Below the pieces are notes generated by a model. It saw nothing but the letters and a program-made list of their open reading frames with translations, had not been told where the DNA came from and searched no databases. Of a DNA stretch of 64,000 bases, positions 1 to 64,000 are shown in pieces (the first letter of the stretch is position 1; the number at the start of each line of letters is the position of its first letter). Position numbers and translations under genes: made by a program. The stretch is from Silurus meridionalis (Eukaryota; Chordata; Actinopteri; Siluriformes; Siluridae): NCBI RefSeq assembly GCF_014805685.1, contig NC_060892.1:22138400-22202399 (forward strand), given 5' to 3'.

Positions 1-174
1 ACATTCTCATGGCCATTGGCCTCCAGAGGAAAGCCCAGGAGAGGGATGCTGCGCAGGGCTGTGTTCTCAGATGTGCAGCGAAAAGCTCTGGAGAAAATGT
101 TCCAAAAACAAAAGTACATTAGCAAACCAGACCGGAAAAAACTTGCCACCAAACTGGGCCTTAAAGATTCTCAG
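1..174 (+). CDS. dbx1: dbx1 penultimate exon: first part of the homeodomain
   Basis: This partial exon encodes GKPRRGMLRRAVFS and continues through helices 1 and 2 of a homeodomain (QRKALEKMFQKQKYISK) to LGLKDSQ. It ends at CAG with a GT donor at 175-176. The reading frame is open back to position 1. The true acceptor is either off the window or at the CAG that ends at 26, so the left edge is uncertain. DBX1 is a nuclear homeodomain repressor that patterns ventral spinal cord and hindbrain interneurons. The match to the Dbx class (K50-type helix 3 in the next exon, RRGMLRRAVFS leader) is strong. Paralogue (dbx1a or dbx1b) is not decided. Confidence 0.93.
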
Positions 175-599
175 GTACTTTTATTCATAAAGCTTTTTGC
201 CTTATCTTTCCCATCTGACATCAACACGGTGTTTCTGTCCTCACACACTGCAGCACTGGATGTGGGTTTTTTTTTTTTTACACCATTTTATGTGTAAATT
301 CTAGAGACTGTTGTTTTAAATATACCAGGAGATACCAAACAGTTTTAATAATATTGAATCCAACCAAACAAATGTCACCAAGACACATTTGTCCATTATT
401 TTGATGTGTGATGTGAACATTAGATAAGGTGTATCTGTATTTATGTTATTTTATGCATTGATCTGCTGCTACATGATTGGCTAATTAAATAAATGCAAAA
501 TAGATGTAAAAGGCTATAGGTGTTCTATTAAAGAGGCCATTGGGTGTATGTACAACATGACTTATTGTTAGTTTATCTTTCTTATTTTTTGGTGTACAG
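175..599 (+). other. dbx1: dbx1 intron within the homeobox
   Basis: A 425-nt AT-rich intron has its GT donor at 175 and its AG acceptor at 598-599, after a T-rich tract (cttattttttggtgtacag). It splits the homeodomain just before the WFQN recognition helix, as in other Dbx genes. It contains a short T-run near 267-278 and nothing else recognisable. Confidence 0.85.
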
Positions 600-905
600 G
601 TGAAGATCTGGTTTCAGAACAGAAGGATGAAGTGGAGGAACTCCAAGGAGCGTGAGCTGTTGTCATCCGGAGGTTGCAGGGAACAGACGCTGCCAACAAG
701 GACAAACCCTCACCCTGACCTGAGTGATGTGCAGGATAAACCATTACACCATGAGGAAGAGGATGAAGTGGATGGACTGAGAAGTGTACACACTACAGAT
801 TTATGCCGTTCACCAAAATCTCAGTGCTCACACCTTAGCATGTCTTCACCATTGAGCAAACACTCAGACTCTTCTGACTCAGAGGATGAGATCATGGTTT
901 CGTAA
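600..905 (+). CDS. dbx1: dbx1 last exon: recognition helix and acidic C-terminus
   Basis: The exon opens with VKIWFQNRRMKWRNSKEREL, which completes the homeodomain (WFQNRR recognition helix). It continues with LLSSGGCREQTLPT and NPHPDLSDV, both hallmarks of DBX1, and ends in a serine- and acid-rich tail, DSSDSEDEIMVS, with TAA at 903-905. The acidic, serine-rich tail is a conserved DBX1 feature. Splicing from 174 to 600 keeps the frame (DSQ then VKIW). The exon is complete, with no disruption. Confidence 0.95.
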   Translation: MKIWFQNRRMKWRNSKERELLSSGGCREQTLPTRTNPHPDLSDVQDKPLHHEEEDEVDGLRSVHTTDLCRSPKSQCSHLSMSSPLSKHSDSSDSEDEIMVS

Positions 906-1196
906 CCTTTATCAAAAAGTATGTGTGTGCTTATTGGATCTTGTTATCAGCACTCGCTTAAACCTTCTTGCTGTGTTACACAGCGGTTTTGGAACTGTAC
1001 AGTTTTGTACAAATATTTTTGTATGGATATTTTATACCAAGAATTTTAAGTTACATACACTTATATTGCATATAGATATTTTTATTAAAAGCTGTAGATT
1101 TGTTTATAATTTATATGAATGCAGTTGTGTCTCAGTGTATGCATATTTGTATGTTTATGTTTTTTGTACAAAAAAAAGTAAATAAATTGTAACATT
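906..1196 (+). other. dbx1: dbx1 3' UTR with poly(A) signal
   Basis: T/A-rich sequence without coding potential follows the stop codon. A canonical AATAAA lies at 1181-1186, so cleavage is expected about 10-30 nt later. The end is inferred from the signal, not from transcript data. Confidence 0.6.
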
Positions 1197-1579
1197 AAAC
1201 TAAGATCTTTTTGTGATCACTGTTCAATTATTAAATAGGTGTAGATTACAAAATGAATTACAAATTGAAGACCAAATCAGCATAAAGCACTCATTGGAGA
1301 TTATGAACGAGTGAAATAACACAAAACACAGAAATGGCTCTACACTTAAAGATATGTTTTTGCAACACATTTTTTCCCTAAATTTACATTTGCTGTTTTG
1401 GGCTTATGTTTTAATACAAAGCGACAGAATTTAGGACAGAATTTAGAACAGAATTGAGCAGCAGAGGAATACAGACCGAATTGATGGGACTGAGACTTGA
1501 ACTTGACCATCTCATAACATCCTGACTCTAAACCTTAACCCTACCCATACCCCTCTATAATACCTTTTACTCTAAACTT
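1197..1579. other. Intergenic DNA, no feature recognised
   Basis: AT-rich sequence between the dbx1 poly(A) signal and the first repeat. No open frame, RNA gene or recognisable repeat was seen. Confidence 0.5.
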
Positions 1580-2156
1580 ACCATAATAATATTATTATAT
1601 ATTCTCCAACATTGCAAACACAAAGATCGCTCACAAAATCACACAAAACGTGCGGGGTGTAGTTCGTTTTTACAAAAAGCTAACCAGTGTCAACATTAAA
1701 TTCTCGAGTCATTTCACTCTGACACACAGCTCTGAAAAGTATCCTACACCTGTAGCATCTGTAAGACTTGATTTTTCCACCACTTCCACAAGTTTTTCTG
1801 CAGCTGCACAGTGCCGTCTCACTACCGTATTTTCGCGTATATAAGACGCACCCTGGGTGAGGGGTATGTAAAACTTTCTATAAGAAGCATCTTATATACG
1901 CGAAAATACGGTAGTGAGATGGTGACGTGGCAAAAGCCGGCGATTGGTCATGCAGATAGAGATAACCGACGTTAAGTGGCAAATTTGCCCCCCTTGTGCT
2001 CGAGATATTAGGGTTCGTCGACATAAAAGAATCAACATAACCAATGAGAAAATGCTAAGACAGAGCGAGAATTTGGCGGTTCCACTTCAAAAACGTCAAC
2101 TTAATAGGGTTGGCAAGTTAACCGAGGTCAAGATAAGTGGGTTCGACTGTAAGCAC
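1580..2156 (+). mobile_element. Tigger-like DNA transposon, partial copy 1
   Basis: This stretch repeats blocks found in the right part of the element at 22772-26951. Shared blocks include attctccaacatt, cacctgtag-atctgtaag, gctgcacagtgccgtctcac, ttgtgctcgagatattaggg and ggcggttccacttcaaaaa. The terminal block ends gggttcgactgta, against gggttccactgta in the other copy. The left terminus is missing and there is no transposase frame. It carries a separate palindromic insert at 1817-1919. The class rests on the terminal sequence CAGTGGAACCCGG and the TA duplication of the other copy. Confidence 0.6.
1817..1919. repeat. Near-perfect 33-bp inverted repeat (palindromic insert)
   Basis: The arms at 1817-1849 and 1887-1919 match at 32 of 33 positions when one is reverse-complemented. 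They read through taccgtattttcgcgtatat and enclose a 37-nt loop. The other copy of the host repeat lacks the insert at the matching point (26100-26116), so this is an insertion or MITE-like element with terminal inverted repeats. Confidence 0.7.
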
Positions 2157-2820
2157 AACCCAGACTCTAAATTTTTAAACTGTGAATCCAAAATGTAAAA
2201 TAGCAAAGCTAGATATGTTAAAGAAGACTTTAACATATCCTGTGATTTCCAGCAAATCTGGCCACCAAGCAGGATGTGCCAGGGCCACACTAAAGGGCCA
2301 GAGGTGGGAAGTAACAAAGTATTGTACTTTACTCAAGTAGATATTTCTGTTATCAGTACTTCACTATTTATTTTTCAGACAACCTTTTACTTTTACTCAT
2401 TACATTTTTACACAAATAACTGTACATTCTCCTTCTTATATTTTCAAATCAGGCTTGTTACTCAAGTTTTAATCTATTTGGTGAAATGTCAATATTTTTT
2501 TCCTTCTCATTGCACAATGTTTTCAGCCCATAAACCGATTTCCTGTCATTGTGCTGCATTTTTAATCTACCACTGGTGTATCATTTCCTGGCTTTTACAC
2601 ACCACAGATGTAGGCTAGTTTATGAAACTAACAATGAGCGAGACAGAAGGCCACAAAAATTATGGGGATAAAATGGATGAGAGAGTCAGCGATGTAAACA
2701 TGACTGAGAACAGAGAAGAGACATTCCTGATCATCATCTTTTCTTTGCTTGTGTTTTATATGGTAGATGTTCAGCCAGGATACATTTATTAGGTAACAAC
2801 ATTTTTATTTCGTTTTGCAT
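2157..2820. repeat. Probable dispersed repeat (gaggtgggaagtaac type) and flanking DNA
   Basis: From about 2298 the sequence reads gaggtgggaagtaacaaag and then tactttactcaagtagata. This resembles a very common teleost dispersed repeat that I know only from general experience. No terminal repeats or coding frame were found. The remainder to 2820 is unremarkable AT-rich DNA. Confidence 0.3.
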
Positions 2821-3724
2821 TAATATATTAATTAAAGCTGTCAAAATTAGTTTTAATGGCACTAACGTGTGAGTAATGCAGCTGCATATAAAATAGCTTC
2901 AGTGCAACATACGTTTATTCACAACGTCCTTTCTTTACTCAGATATAAAAAATAAATAAATAAACTACACTGAAAATGTATTTTAATCAGTAAATATTTG
3001 TTTTACTGATGTGCCAAGTTTCAAATCAGCACCAAAATCCACCATAAAGCACACAATGAATCCTCTGAAGTTGTTTTGTTAATTTTTTACCTCCTAATGC
3101 TAAAATTAACTTCATTTATTTGTACACACTCATAATAACAAATCACTGTGCTTTTGTAAATTTAAGAAAACAGACAGGGGGCACTCTCTTCCAGCTTTGT
3201 CATCTCTCTTCACAAACAAATAAATAAAACAACCTGAATCTCAGTGAATACTTGCCTCACAGACATAACTGAAAAGTCTACTTTTAAATAAACTAATTCA
3301 AATCAAATACAAATATTCTACAATTATGTAATGTAATGTAATGTAATGTATGAAAGTTAGAAGAGGTACAGTTTCTCCAGTATCACCTCATTAACCGTCC
3401 GTGTGGAAACATAGCAAAGGTTTCATTTGGTGTCCTGATCATTTATGTAATTTAAAATACCATATTTACTTTAAAACATTAACAAAACTATTCTGTCTTC
3501 ATGCACTGTGTTGAGTTTGGTTTCACAAATAATAAACATACATTTAAATAAAGCATCAATATTTGTCCATGTTGTTTAGAGTATAAAAATGTATTGATTA
3601 AAAGTACATTTAGAACAAATAAAAATGTGAGATTAAGTTGCGATTAATCACAAGTTAACTCATGACACTCATGCGATTAATCGTGATTAAATATTTGAAT
3701 CAATTCACAACCATAATATCAATA
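2821..3724. repeat. Probable dispersed repeat with GATTAATC motifs
   Basis: AT-rich DNA includes agctgtcaaaattag near 2838. At 3640-3690 there are repeated gattaatc/gcgattaatcg motifs around aactcatgacactcatg. This combination is common in fish and other vertebrate repeats, but I cannot name the family. A short (taatg)n run lies near 3327-3350. No coding frame. Confidence 0.3.
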
Positions 3725-4847
3725 TGACGTGACATCCAGTTTCCAGCATGACACTAAAACAGGTAGTAGTAATGGTTACTTTTTATCCCAGTCGTTAGAG
3801 TTGCCAGTGCACTCTAAGTGCTGTTCACAAGCCCGGATGAATCGGGAGGGTTGCGTTAGAAAGGGCATCCAGTGTAAAACATGTGCCAAATCAAATATGT
3901 GGATCACAAACCAGAATCGGTTGAGGCCCGTGGAGCATAGGGTGATGTATAAGAGTGGTGGAAGGTGCACACAGGTAGACTATATTCTATATAGGAAATG
4001 CAACCTGAAGGAGATTGGAGACTGTAAGGGGTTGGCAGGGGACAGTGTAGCTAGACAGCATCGGATGGTGGTCTGTAGTATGGTTTTGGAGGTGAAGAGT
4101 AGGAGAGTAAGGACTGAAAGAAGTATAAGATGGTGGAAACTGAAGAAGGAAGACAACTACTGAAGAAGTGAGGAAGACATCTAGAAAGGTACTTGGTGTG
4201 ACATCTGGAGAAAGAAAGGAAGGCAGAGACATGGTGGTGGAATAAGGAAGTGTCAGGGAAGCATAAGGAGAAAGAGGTTGGCAAAACAGAATTGGGATTG
4301 GCAGAGAGATGAGAAAAGTAGGAAGGAGGAAGACTGTAGTGTGAGATTCAGGGAAGAGGTCAAACAGGGGCTCGGTGGTGGTGAAGAGGTGCTGGATGAT
4401 TGTGAAACTACTGCAGAAGTGATAAGGGAGACAGCTAAGAAAGTACTTGGTGTGACATCTGGAAATAAAAAGGAAGAAAAGGAGATGTGGTGGTGGAATG
4501 AGGAAGTGCAGGAAAGAGGGTGGCGAAAGATGATTGGGATCGGCAGAGAGATGAGAAAAGTAGGCAGGAGTAAAGGGAGATGTGGCAGTAGGTAAAGAGG
4601 GATGTGTCGAAAGCCAAGGAAAAGGCATATGAGTAGCTGTATGTGAAGTTGGACACTAAGGCAGGAGAAGAGGATTTGATGAGAAGAGGATTTGATCAAT
4701 TTGATAAAATTGATCAGTCACACAATGACGTTATGGGAAAGAGTAGTGGAAGCCGGGCTGAGAGAAGAGGTGACCATCTGTGAGCAACAGTATGGTATTA
4801 TGCTGGGGAAGAGCACCACAGATGCATTGTTTGATTTGAGAATGTTG
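3725..4847 (+). mobile_element. LINE-A, 5' segment (endonuclease/RT pseudogene), interrupted
   Basis: The segment is an endonuclease-reverse transcriptase type non-LTR retrotransposon. It starts near gggagggttgcgttagaaag. The frame VDYILYRKCNLKEIGDCKG at about 3978-4035, followed by RQHRMVV, is the end of its nuclease region. RT sequence follows up to [14 protein letters not shown] at about 4806-4847. Many stops and frameshifts make it inactive. A block of about 150 bp near 4180-4330 recurs near 4430-4575 (acttggtgtgacatctgga), which is an internal duplication. The same family occurs on the - strand at 17456-20965. At 4848 it is broken by LINE-B and resumes at 6958. Confidence 0.75.
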
Positions 4848-6957
4848 ATGTGACCATCTCAAAGACCATGACTACACGCTCCAACCAGAAGCCGCGGATG
4901 ACTGCAAAAGTGCGTACGCTGCTGAAACAAAGAGACTCTGCCTTCAGAGCAGGGGACAAGACAGCCTTAAGAACAGCAAAGGCTAAACTGACCACTTCCA
5001 GGACAGTGGAGACACCCGGCACATGTGGTAGAGCATCCAGGCGATCACGAACTACAAGACAACATCACCTGCTCGTGACCGTGACACCTCCCTCCCAGAT
5101 GTTCTGAATGACTTATATACCCGGTTTGAGGTACAGAACAACGTGAAGGAGAGAAAGACCACCCCTCATCCCAGTGACCAGGTGCTCTGTCTAACCACAG
5201 CTGAAGTGAGGAAAACTCTATGCGTTAACCCACGGAAGTCTGCTGGACCAGACAACATTCCTGGAAAAGTGTTCAGGGACTGTGGAGAACAGCTAGCGGA
5301 TGTCTTTACAGACATCTTCAACATCTCCCTGAGCAGCAACGTTGTTCCTACGTGCCTTAAGACAACAACCATTGTTCCCTTGCCGAAGAAGTCTACTGTC
5401 TCCTGCCTCAATTACTATCGTCCCGTCGCGCTCACACCCATTGTGATGAAGTGCTTCGAGAGGCTCATCATGAGGCACATTAATACACAGCTTCCACCCT
5501 CCCTGGACCCCATGCAGTTTGCATATCAACCAAAACGCTCCACGGACGATGCCATCTCCACAACCCTCCATTTGGCCCTCACTCACCTGGACAACAAGGA
5601 CTCATATGTACGAATGCTGTTCATTGACTTCAGCTCAGCATTCAACACAATCATCCCTCAGCACCTGATTTAGAAGTTGAGCTTACTGGGCCTGAACACC
5701 TGGATGCAACTGGATCCTGGATTTCCTGACTGGGAGACTTCAGTCAGTCCGGATTGGGAACAGCCTCTCCAGCACCACCACACAGAGCACTGGGGCCCCT
5801 CAGAGCTGTGTGCTCAGCCCACTGCTGTTCACTCTGCTGACTCACGACTGTGTAGCAATGCACAGCTCAAACCACATTGTCAAGTTTGCCGATGACATGA
5901 CCGTGGTGGGTCTCATCAGCAAGAATGACGAGTCAGCTTACAGAGAGGAGGTGCACCATTTAACAGCCTGGTGTGGAGCCAACAACCTGTCTCTGAACAT
6001 TGACAAAACCAAAGAGATGGTTGTGGACTTCAGGAGAGCACAGGGTGGCCATTCTCCACTGATCATCAATGGATTCTCAGTGGAGATCGTCAAGAGCACC
6101 AAATTCCTTGGTGTTCATCTGACAGATAACCTCACCTGGTCACTCAACACCAGCTCCATCACCAAGAAAACCCCTTCCTGAGAAGGCTAAGGAAAGCTCA
6201 TCTCCCTCCCCCGATCCTGACCATGTTCTACAGAGGGACTATTGAGAGCATCCTGAGCAGCTGCATCACTGCCCGGTTTGGGAACTGAACTGTCTCGGAT
6301 CGCAAGACCCTACAGAGGAACAAGACACCTAGGTGTTCACATCACACAGGACCTTTCTTGGTCCTGTCATACCAACACCCTGGTGAAGAAGGCCCGGCAG
6401 CGTCTGTACCATCTGAGACGCTTCTGAGAGGCTTCTCAATACACAAAACTGAAATCTAACTCTCACACACAAACCACACACACGCACACAAATGACTGTG
6501 TGCACACAAATGAAAGTGTGTTAAGTACAACCTGAACTTAACACACACTCATTACTCATCTCAATCCGTTCCACCATCATTTAATTATTATTATTTATAC
6601 TTGACCGTATTACACTGTTTACATGCTGTTTTTTGCACCTCTTAACTGCTGCTACTGCTGTTTTTTGCACTGCATTGTGTTTGTTTATATTTACTCTTGG
6701 TTATAGTTTTTATAGTTCTCTTTGCACAGTACTGTATATTCAGAGTATACAGTAGGTTTACTGTTCGGCATTGTCTTGTGTTGTCTTGTGCACTCGATGC
6801 ACTTTATGTAGCTTTGTGTTGTGTTGTAGCTCTATGTTGTTTAGTGTAGCACCAGGGTTCTGGAAACGTCTAATTTTACTGTGTACTGTGTATCACTGTG
6901 TATAGTTGAAATGAGACTAAAAGCCTCTTGACTCGACTTGATTTGACTTGACCTTGA
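4848..6957 (+). mobile_element. LINE-B (L2/Rex1-like non-LTR retrotransposon), frameshifted, inserted in LINE-A
   Basis: This is a 5'-truncated LINE with a recognisable reverse transcriptase. The best frame, 5143-5673, has [19 protein letters not shown], then [20 protein letters not shown], then [15 protein letters not shown] and [19 protein letters not shown]. After a stop and frameshifts, another frame (5810-6181) has the catalytic box FADDMTVV and [21 protein letters not shown] thumb sequence follows to about 6430. The 3' UTR ends in imperfect ttgac repeats at about 6927-6957. These elements reverse-transcribe their own RNA at a nicked target; this copy is dead. It sits inside LINE-A, so it is younger. 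Confidence 0.82.
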
Positions 6958-7250
6958 CTAGTGTATTAGAGGGACAGTGCATGTAGGACTTTTTGGAGGG
7001 GAGGCATGATTGAGATGGTTTGGACATGTGCAGAGGAGGGACATGGCGTATATCGGTAGGAGAATGCTGAGGATAGAGCCACTAGGAAGGAGGAAAAGAG
7101 GAAGGCCAAGGAGTAGGTTTATGGATGTGGGGAGGGAAGACATGCAGGTAGTTGGTTTGAAAGAGGTAGATGTAAAGGACAGAGTAGTATGGAGATGGGT
7201 GATCCGCTGTGGCGACCCCTAATGGAAGAAGCCGAAAGAAGAAGAAGAGT
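6958..7250 (+). mobile_element. LINE-A, 3' segment (resumed after LINE-B)
   Basis: The frame at 7010-7222 reads MRWFGHVQRRDMAYIGRRML and then RRKRGRPRSRFMDVGREDM. This is the C-terminus of the same LINE family as 3725-4847. It ends with gtggcgacccctaatggaag and a gaagaagaag tail near 7225-7245, as is usual for this family. Roughly the second half of the RT is missing between 4847 and 6958, so a deletion accompanied or preceded the LINE-B insertion. Confidence 0.75.
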
Positions 7251-7329
7251 TAATCAAATTCGTAATTAAAAAATGTAAAAAATAAAACAAATAAAAAAAT
7301 TAATTTAAATAAAAAAACTTTAATATATG

Positions 7330-7720
7330 TAAATAAGTATTTAGACCCTATCAAACAACACTTGAAAAACCTTGACTGGATTCTACCTGAGGAAAAGTTT
7401 ATTGATTGGACATGATTTGGAAAGCCACACACCTATAGAAGGCCTCACAGCTGACAATGCATTTCAATGCAAAAGCCACAAGCCATGAGGTAAAAGGAAC
7501 TGCCTGCAGAGCTCAGATACATGATTGTTGAAAGGCACAGATCTTGGGAAGGCTACAAAAAAGTACTGCTGCACTAAATGATTCCCAAGAGCACAGTGGC
7601 CTCCAAAATTCTTAAATTGAAGAAGTGTGACTTTCCTCAGAGCTGGTCGCCAGGCCAAACAAAGCAATCAGGGAATAAGGGCCTTAATAAGAAAGGTAAT
7701 CAAGAAACTGATTATTAATA
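7330..7720 (+). mobile_element. Tc1-like transposase remnant
   Basis: Read on the + strand, 7530-7700 resembles the paired-type DNA-binding region of Tc1 transposases: RSWEGYKKVLLH, then KSTVASKILKLKKC, then SPGQTKQSGNKGL. There are several stops and no terminal inverted repeats. The catalytic DDE part is absent. It is a short fossil fragment. Confidence 0.6.
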
Positions 7721-7968
7721 GATACACAATAATGTGTTATAAAGTACATTTTATTCATCCAAATACAGGATTAAAAAAAATTATAATCAGATCATGTACA
7801 CAGCAAATAAACATTCAATAATGACAATTAAGTTAAAACATGTCCCGAGTCTGTGCTTGAACTGACTTACATCCAACTTTATAAAATGTAGGCACATTAT
7901 AATTTGAGAATTATTCACAAAAATATATACACACTGTACAATCTAAATTTATATAAATACACACACAT

Positions 7969-8003
<35 letters not shown>

Positions 8004-10230
8004 AACACACTTGGCAGTGCTGATACAATATTTGGCTTCTATTTCAAATGTGAATGATGTTGCATAGGATCAAGATGCTGAAGGTAGGTAAGATTATTAA
8101 CAAAAAACTGAACAAAATTACCATGGAGGAAATTCATGAGGAATTCAAACAAAACCATAATTAATTCCTGATATCAAGTGTTAACTGTCAGTTAAATGTC
8201 CACAATTGTTTCTTCTGTCATTTCATTTATTAGCTCTTCCTAAAAGTCTATTTTTGTATTTGATCTTTTCCCTGAAGTTCACTTTATAATATTTCCGTAG
8301 GTGTATGTACAAAAAACATAATTTATTTTTACATGGCAATTTCCCTTCCTTCCTTTGTCTCTCAGAACAGCATAAAGAGATACAAAAATGGAGAAAATAA
8401 TGGCATCTGCTAGTAAAAAGCTGTAAAAAGAATTTCAAAAAAGGTCAAAGAAATGTTACTGTTCATGACAAGACTAGCTATAGAAGAGGCAAACAGATTA
8501 ACAAAACTTGTGTTAGCTCTTTGATTACAGTGCATACTTAGTTAGATAAAGCTGCCTCAGTGTTCATAGGGAATAATTAGGAATAGTAATGTTTAAGATA
8601 AACCATCATACTCATATTCAAAACAAAAGACGCTCATGTACAATTACTTGTGTAACTTATTTGTTTCATGCCAGACAGGTACAAGATTTATCTGCACACT
8701 AAAACCTAAAATACTGCTACAGATTCTAGTGCAACTGAGCATGGCTAACTTATATAAAATAAACTGAATGGGTATAGGGGAATGGTAGGGGCTAATTTGG
8801 CCCCAACATGATGATGGACTATCCTGCTGTATGCTAAATAGATGGGGATAACCTGCTATAAAATAAATTGATGGTGCTAACCTGCTGCCACAAGAATGGG
8901 TGGGGCTAACTTGCTGTAAAATTAATGCATAAGTTTATTATATGAGCTTTGACATTGAAGAAACATGAAATGTAAAATTGGCTGTTTTCTTTGCAGTTTA
9001 GGTTCCATAAACAGATCCATAAGCAGAGAGAATGCAAGAAGTAGATTTTTTAACTTTAACAATGTTTACAAACTATATTAAGCTCTTTAATTTTAGAAAA
9101 ACCAGAGAACATTTAGGATTCCACAATGTAGACTCTTTAAGTCACTTCCCTTCACAGTGGTACAGCATGGAAGATAAGGCCAAAGTAAAGTTGTGGACAA
9201 CTGATGAGGTATAAATACGCCCATAAGCGCACGCTATTTTACTCAACATTGTGCAGCTCCTTCAAAGAACCCAACAAAGTCTCACAGGGTTTTGTGCCAA
9301 ATGTTTTTCATTTTTCATCTGCGTTTCATAAGTAACATGATGAATTATCAAAATGATAAAGCCACTCTGAGCTGCTTAGACAAGCAGTGTGAAGCCCTTT
9401 TGCTTGAGAAGTGGAAAGTTCTGGATAAGAACACAGTGCCCCTCAGGCTCCCATTGCAAGATGCAGTAAGGCACTGGGTATTGAGCACCGAAATGAGGGA
9501 TGAAAAAGTTGAGAAGAAGGGTGTTCTTCAGTGACTGAGTGCAAGTCAGGTCCGCTGGACACGTCTCTCTTTTCAAAAAAGGAAAACCTCCATGCTGGTG
9601 AGGTACTGATCATGCAAATGATTACACAAGGACAGAATTTCACATTGTCCTCCGGAAACTCTCCCAGAATGAAAAATCCGTTGCCTTTACGTTGACGGCC
9701 AGCATCAGAATACACTTATGTGAGCCAGTGTCATGTGTGTCCAGACATTAACAGTAGTGAAGAGCACAAAATCAATAGCACCATCTTGTCAACAAAACAT
9801 AATATGGGAGAAAAAAATAGCGAGGTTTAGTTTTGATATTTCTCTAAAACCAATTTTAGGGATGAGCAAAACTATTAAATTAAGATATTAACTAAAGCTT
9901 TAAAACATTATTATTATTGTAATCATTATTATTATTAGGATTATCATTATTAGATATTAGATGAAAGTGTATTATAGTGAGGTAAAGATTCTGGAAAATC
10001 TCTTGTTAGATGACATCCTTCACAGCAGATGGTTAGAATATGAGGAATAAGTAGTGCAGTCTCTTTTTTTTTTTTTTTTTCTTCTTCTGTTTCGGTTTTG
10101 CAATCTAAATTTGTAACTTGACACACAGCAAGTTAAACTGTGAATTGTATAGTTTCTGCATCAGCAGCTTGATCGGTGCTGCCTAGGCATGAGGAAACAT
10201 TCAAAGGAACTTTGCAAATAAAAGTAAGCA
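7721..10230. other. Intergenic region and probable nav2 3' UTR
   Basis: AT-rich sequence lies between the LINE/Tc1 debris and the nav2 stop codon. A (CA) tract lies at about 7971-7999. No further gene, RNA or clear transposon was recognised. Since nav2 runs leftwards, its 3' UTR occupies an unknown part of the right side. TTTATT (AATAAA on the - strand) occurs at several points, so the cleavage site cannot be fixed from sequence. Confidence 0.45.
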
Positions 10231-63561
<53,331 letters not shown>

Positions 63562-64000
63562 CTGGAGAGAGGAAGACGTAGAAAAAGTTTCAGTAAAACT
63601 GAGACCATCAAATTCCAGAAAATTCCCAAATCCTACATGCTCACATACACTTGCCATGACATTATTATATTATGCTATACCTAAACCTAACCCTTACTTT
63701 AAATGCAATTAATTAAAAAGGAAAAAAGCTAAATGTCCCCATAAGCTTACAATATTCCTATATTCTTATATATAAATGTATATTCCTATACATTTGGTTT
63801 TCACCAAGATATAACTACACATCAAGCACCGTATTGCTAGGCAAACACTACAGAGTCAATAAGCAAAAGCTAATTGGTCAGATTCCATCAGCGTGTGACT
63901 TACACTTTAATATTAAATATTTTATTAATAATAATAATAAAATAAATAATATTAGTAAGAAAATATTAAAACCAAAAGTCCAAATAATAATTAAATATTA
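63562..64000 (-). other. nav2: nav2 intron, incomplete
   Basis: The start of an intron that continues past the window. AT-rich, no further exon or repeat recognised. Confidence 0.6.

Noticed and set aside
3987..4699. Minus-strand frames up to 213 codons at 4.0-4.7 kb
   Set aside because: Low-complexity Ser/Phe/Leu-rich antisense of a purine-rich LINE; the LINE reads on +.

Overview
The window is vertebrate genomic DNA, almost certainly from a teleost fish. Small GT-AG exons are separated by AT-rich introns full of CA/TG dinucleotide tracts. The transposon load is typical of fish: Tc1-like elements, DIRS-like tyrosine-recombinase elements, several LINE families, a tRNA-derived SINE, and hAT-like and Tigger-like DNA transposons. 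The species cannot be fixed from the sequence alone.

Two genes are present, tail to tail. At the left edge on the + strand are the last two exons of dbx1, a homeobox transcription factor. They carry the homeodomain split by an intron, the acidic C-terminus and a poly(A) signal near 1181. From 10231 to 63561 on the - strand lies most of nav2 (neuron navigator 2), reconstructed here as 35 in-frame exons. These code for about 2143 residues, from the last part of the calponin-homology domain through SxIP-type microtubule-binding motifs and coiled coils to the C-terminal AAA+ ATPase (Walker A at 13368-13492) and a terminal LDSSLESTL. The first nav2 exons lie beyond the right edge. All exon phases agree, which strongly supports the model. 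One further 21-nt in-frame micro-exon (44032-44052) is proposed. The same convergent dbx1-nav2 arrangement is known in mammals.

Layout: dbx1 3' end (1-1196); repeat-rich intergenic DNA with a LINE inside a LINE (1197-10230); the nav2 AAA+ exons (10231-16846); one 10.9-kb intron that is nearly all nested transposons (16847-27712); the coiled-coil and serine-rich exons (27713-44052); a 6.8-kb intron with a four-level nest of transposons (44053-50827); and the 5' serine-rich and CH-domain exons (50828-63561). Introns also hold two broken DIRS-like elements, an internally deleted hAT element, a MITE and a SINE.

The most unusual structure is a gypsy-like non-autonomous LTR element (22896-25828). 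It has a perfect 5-bp target duplication and sits inside a Tigger-like element with its own TA duplication. Between its gag fragment and its truncated second LTR it carries a 30-bp (10-codon) minisatellite of about 50 units that keeps three overlapping frames open.
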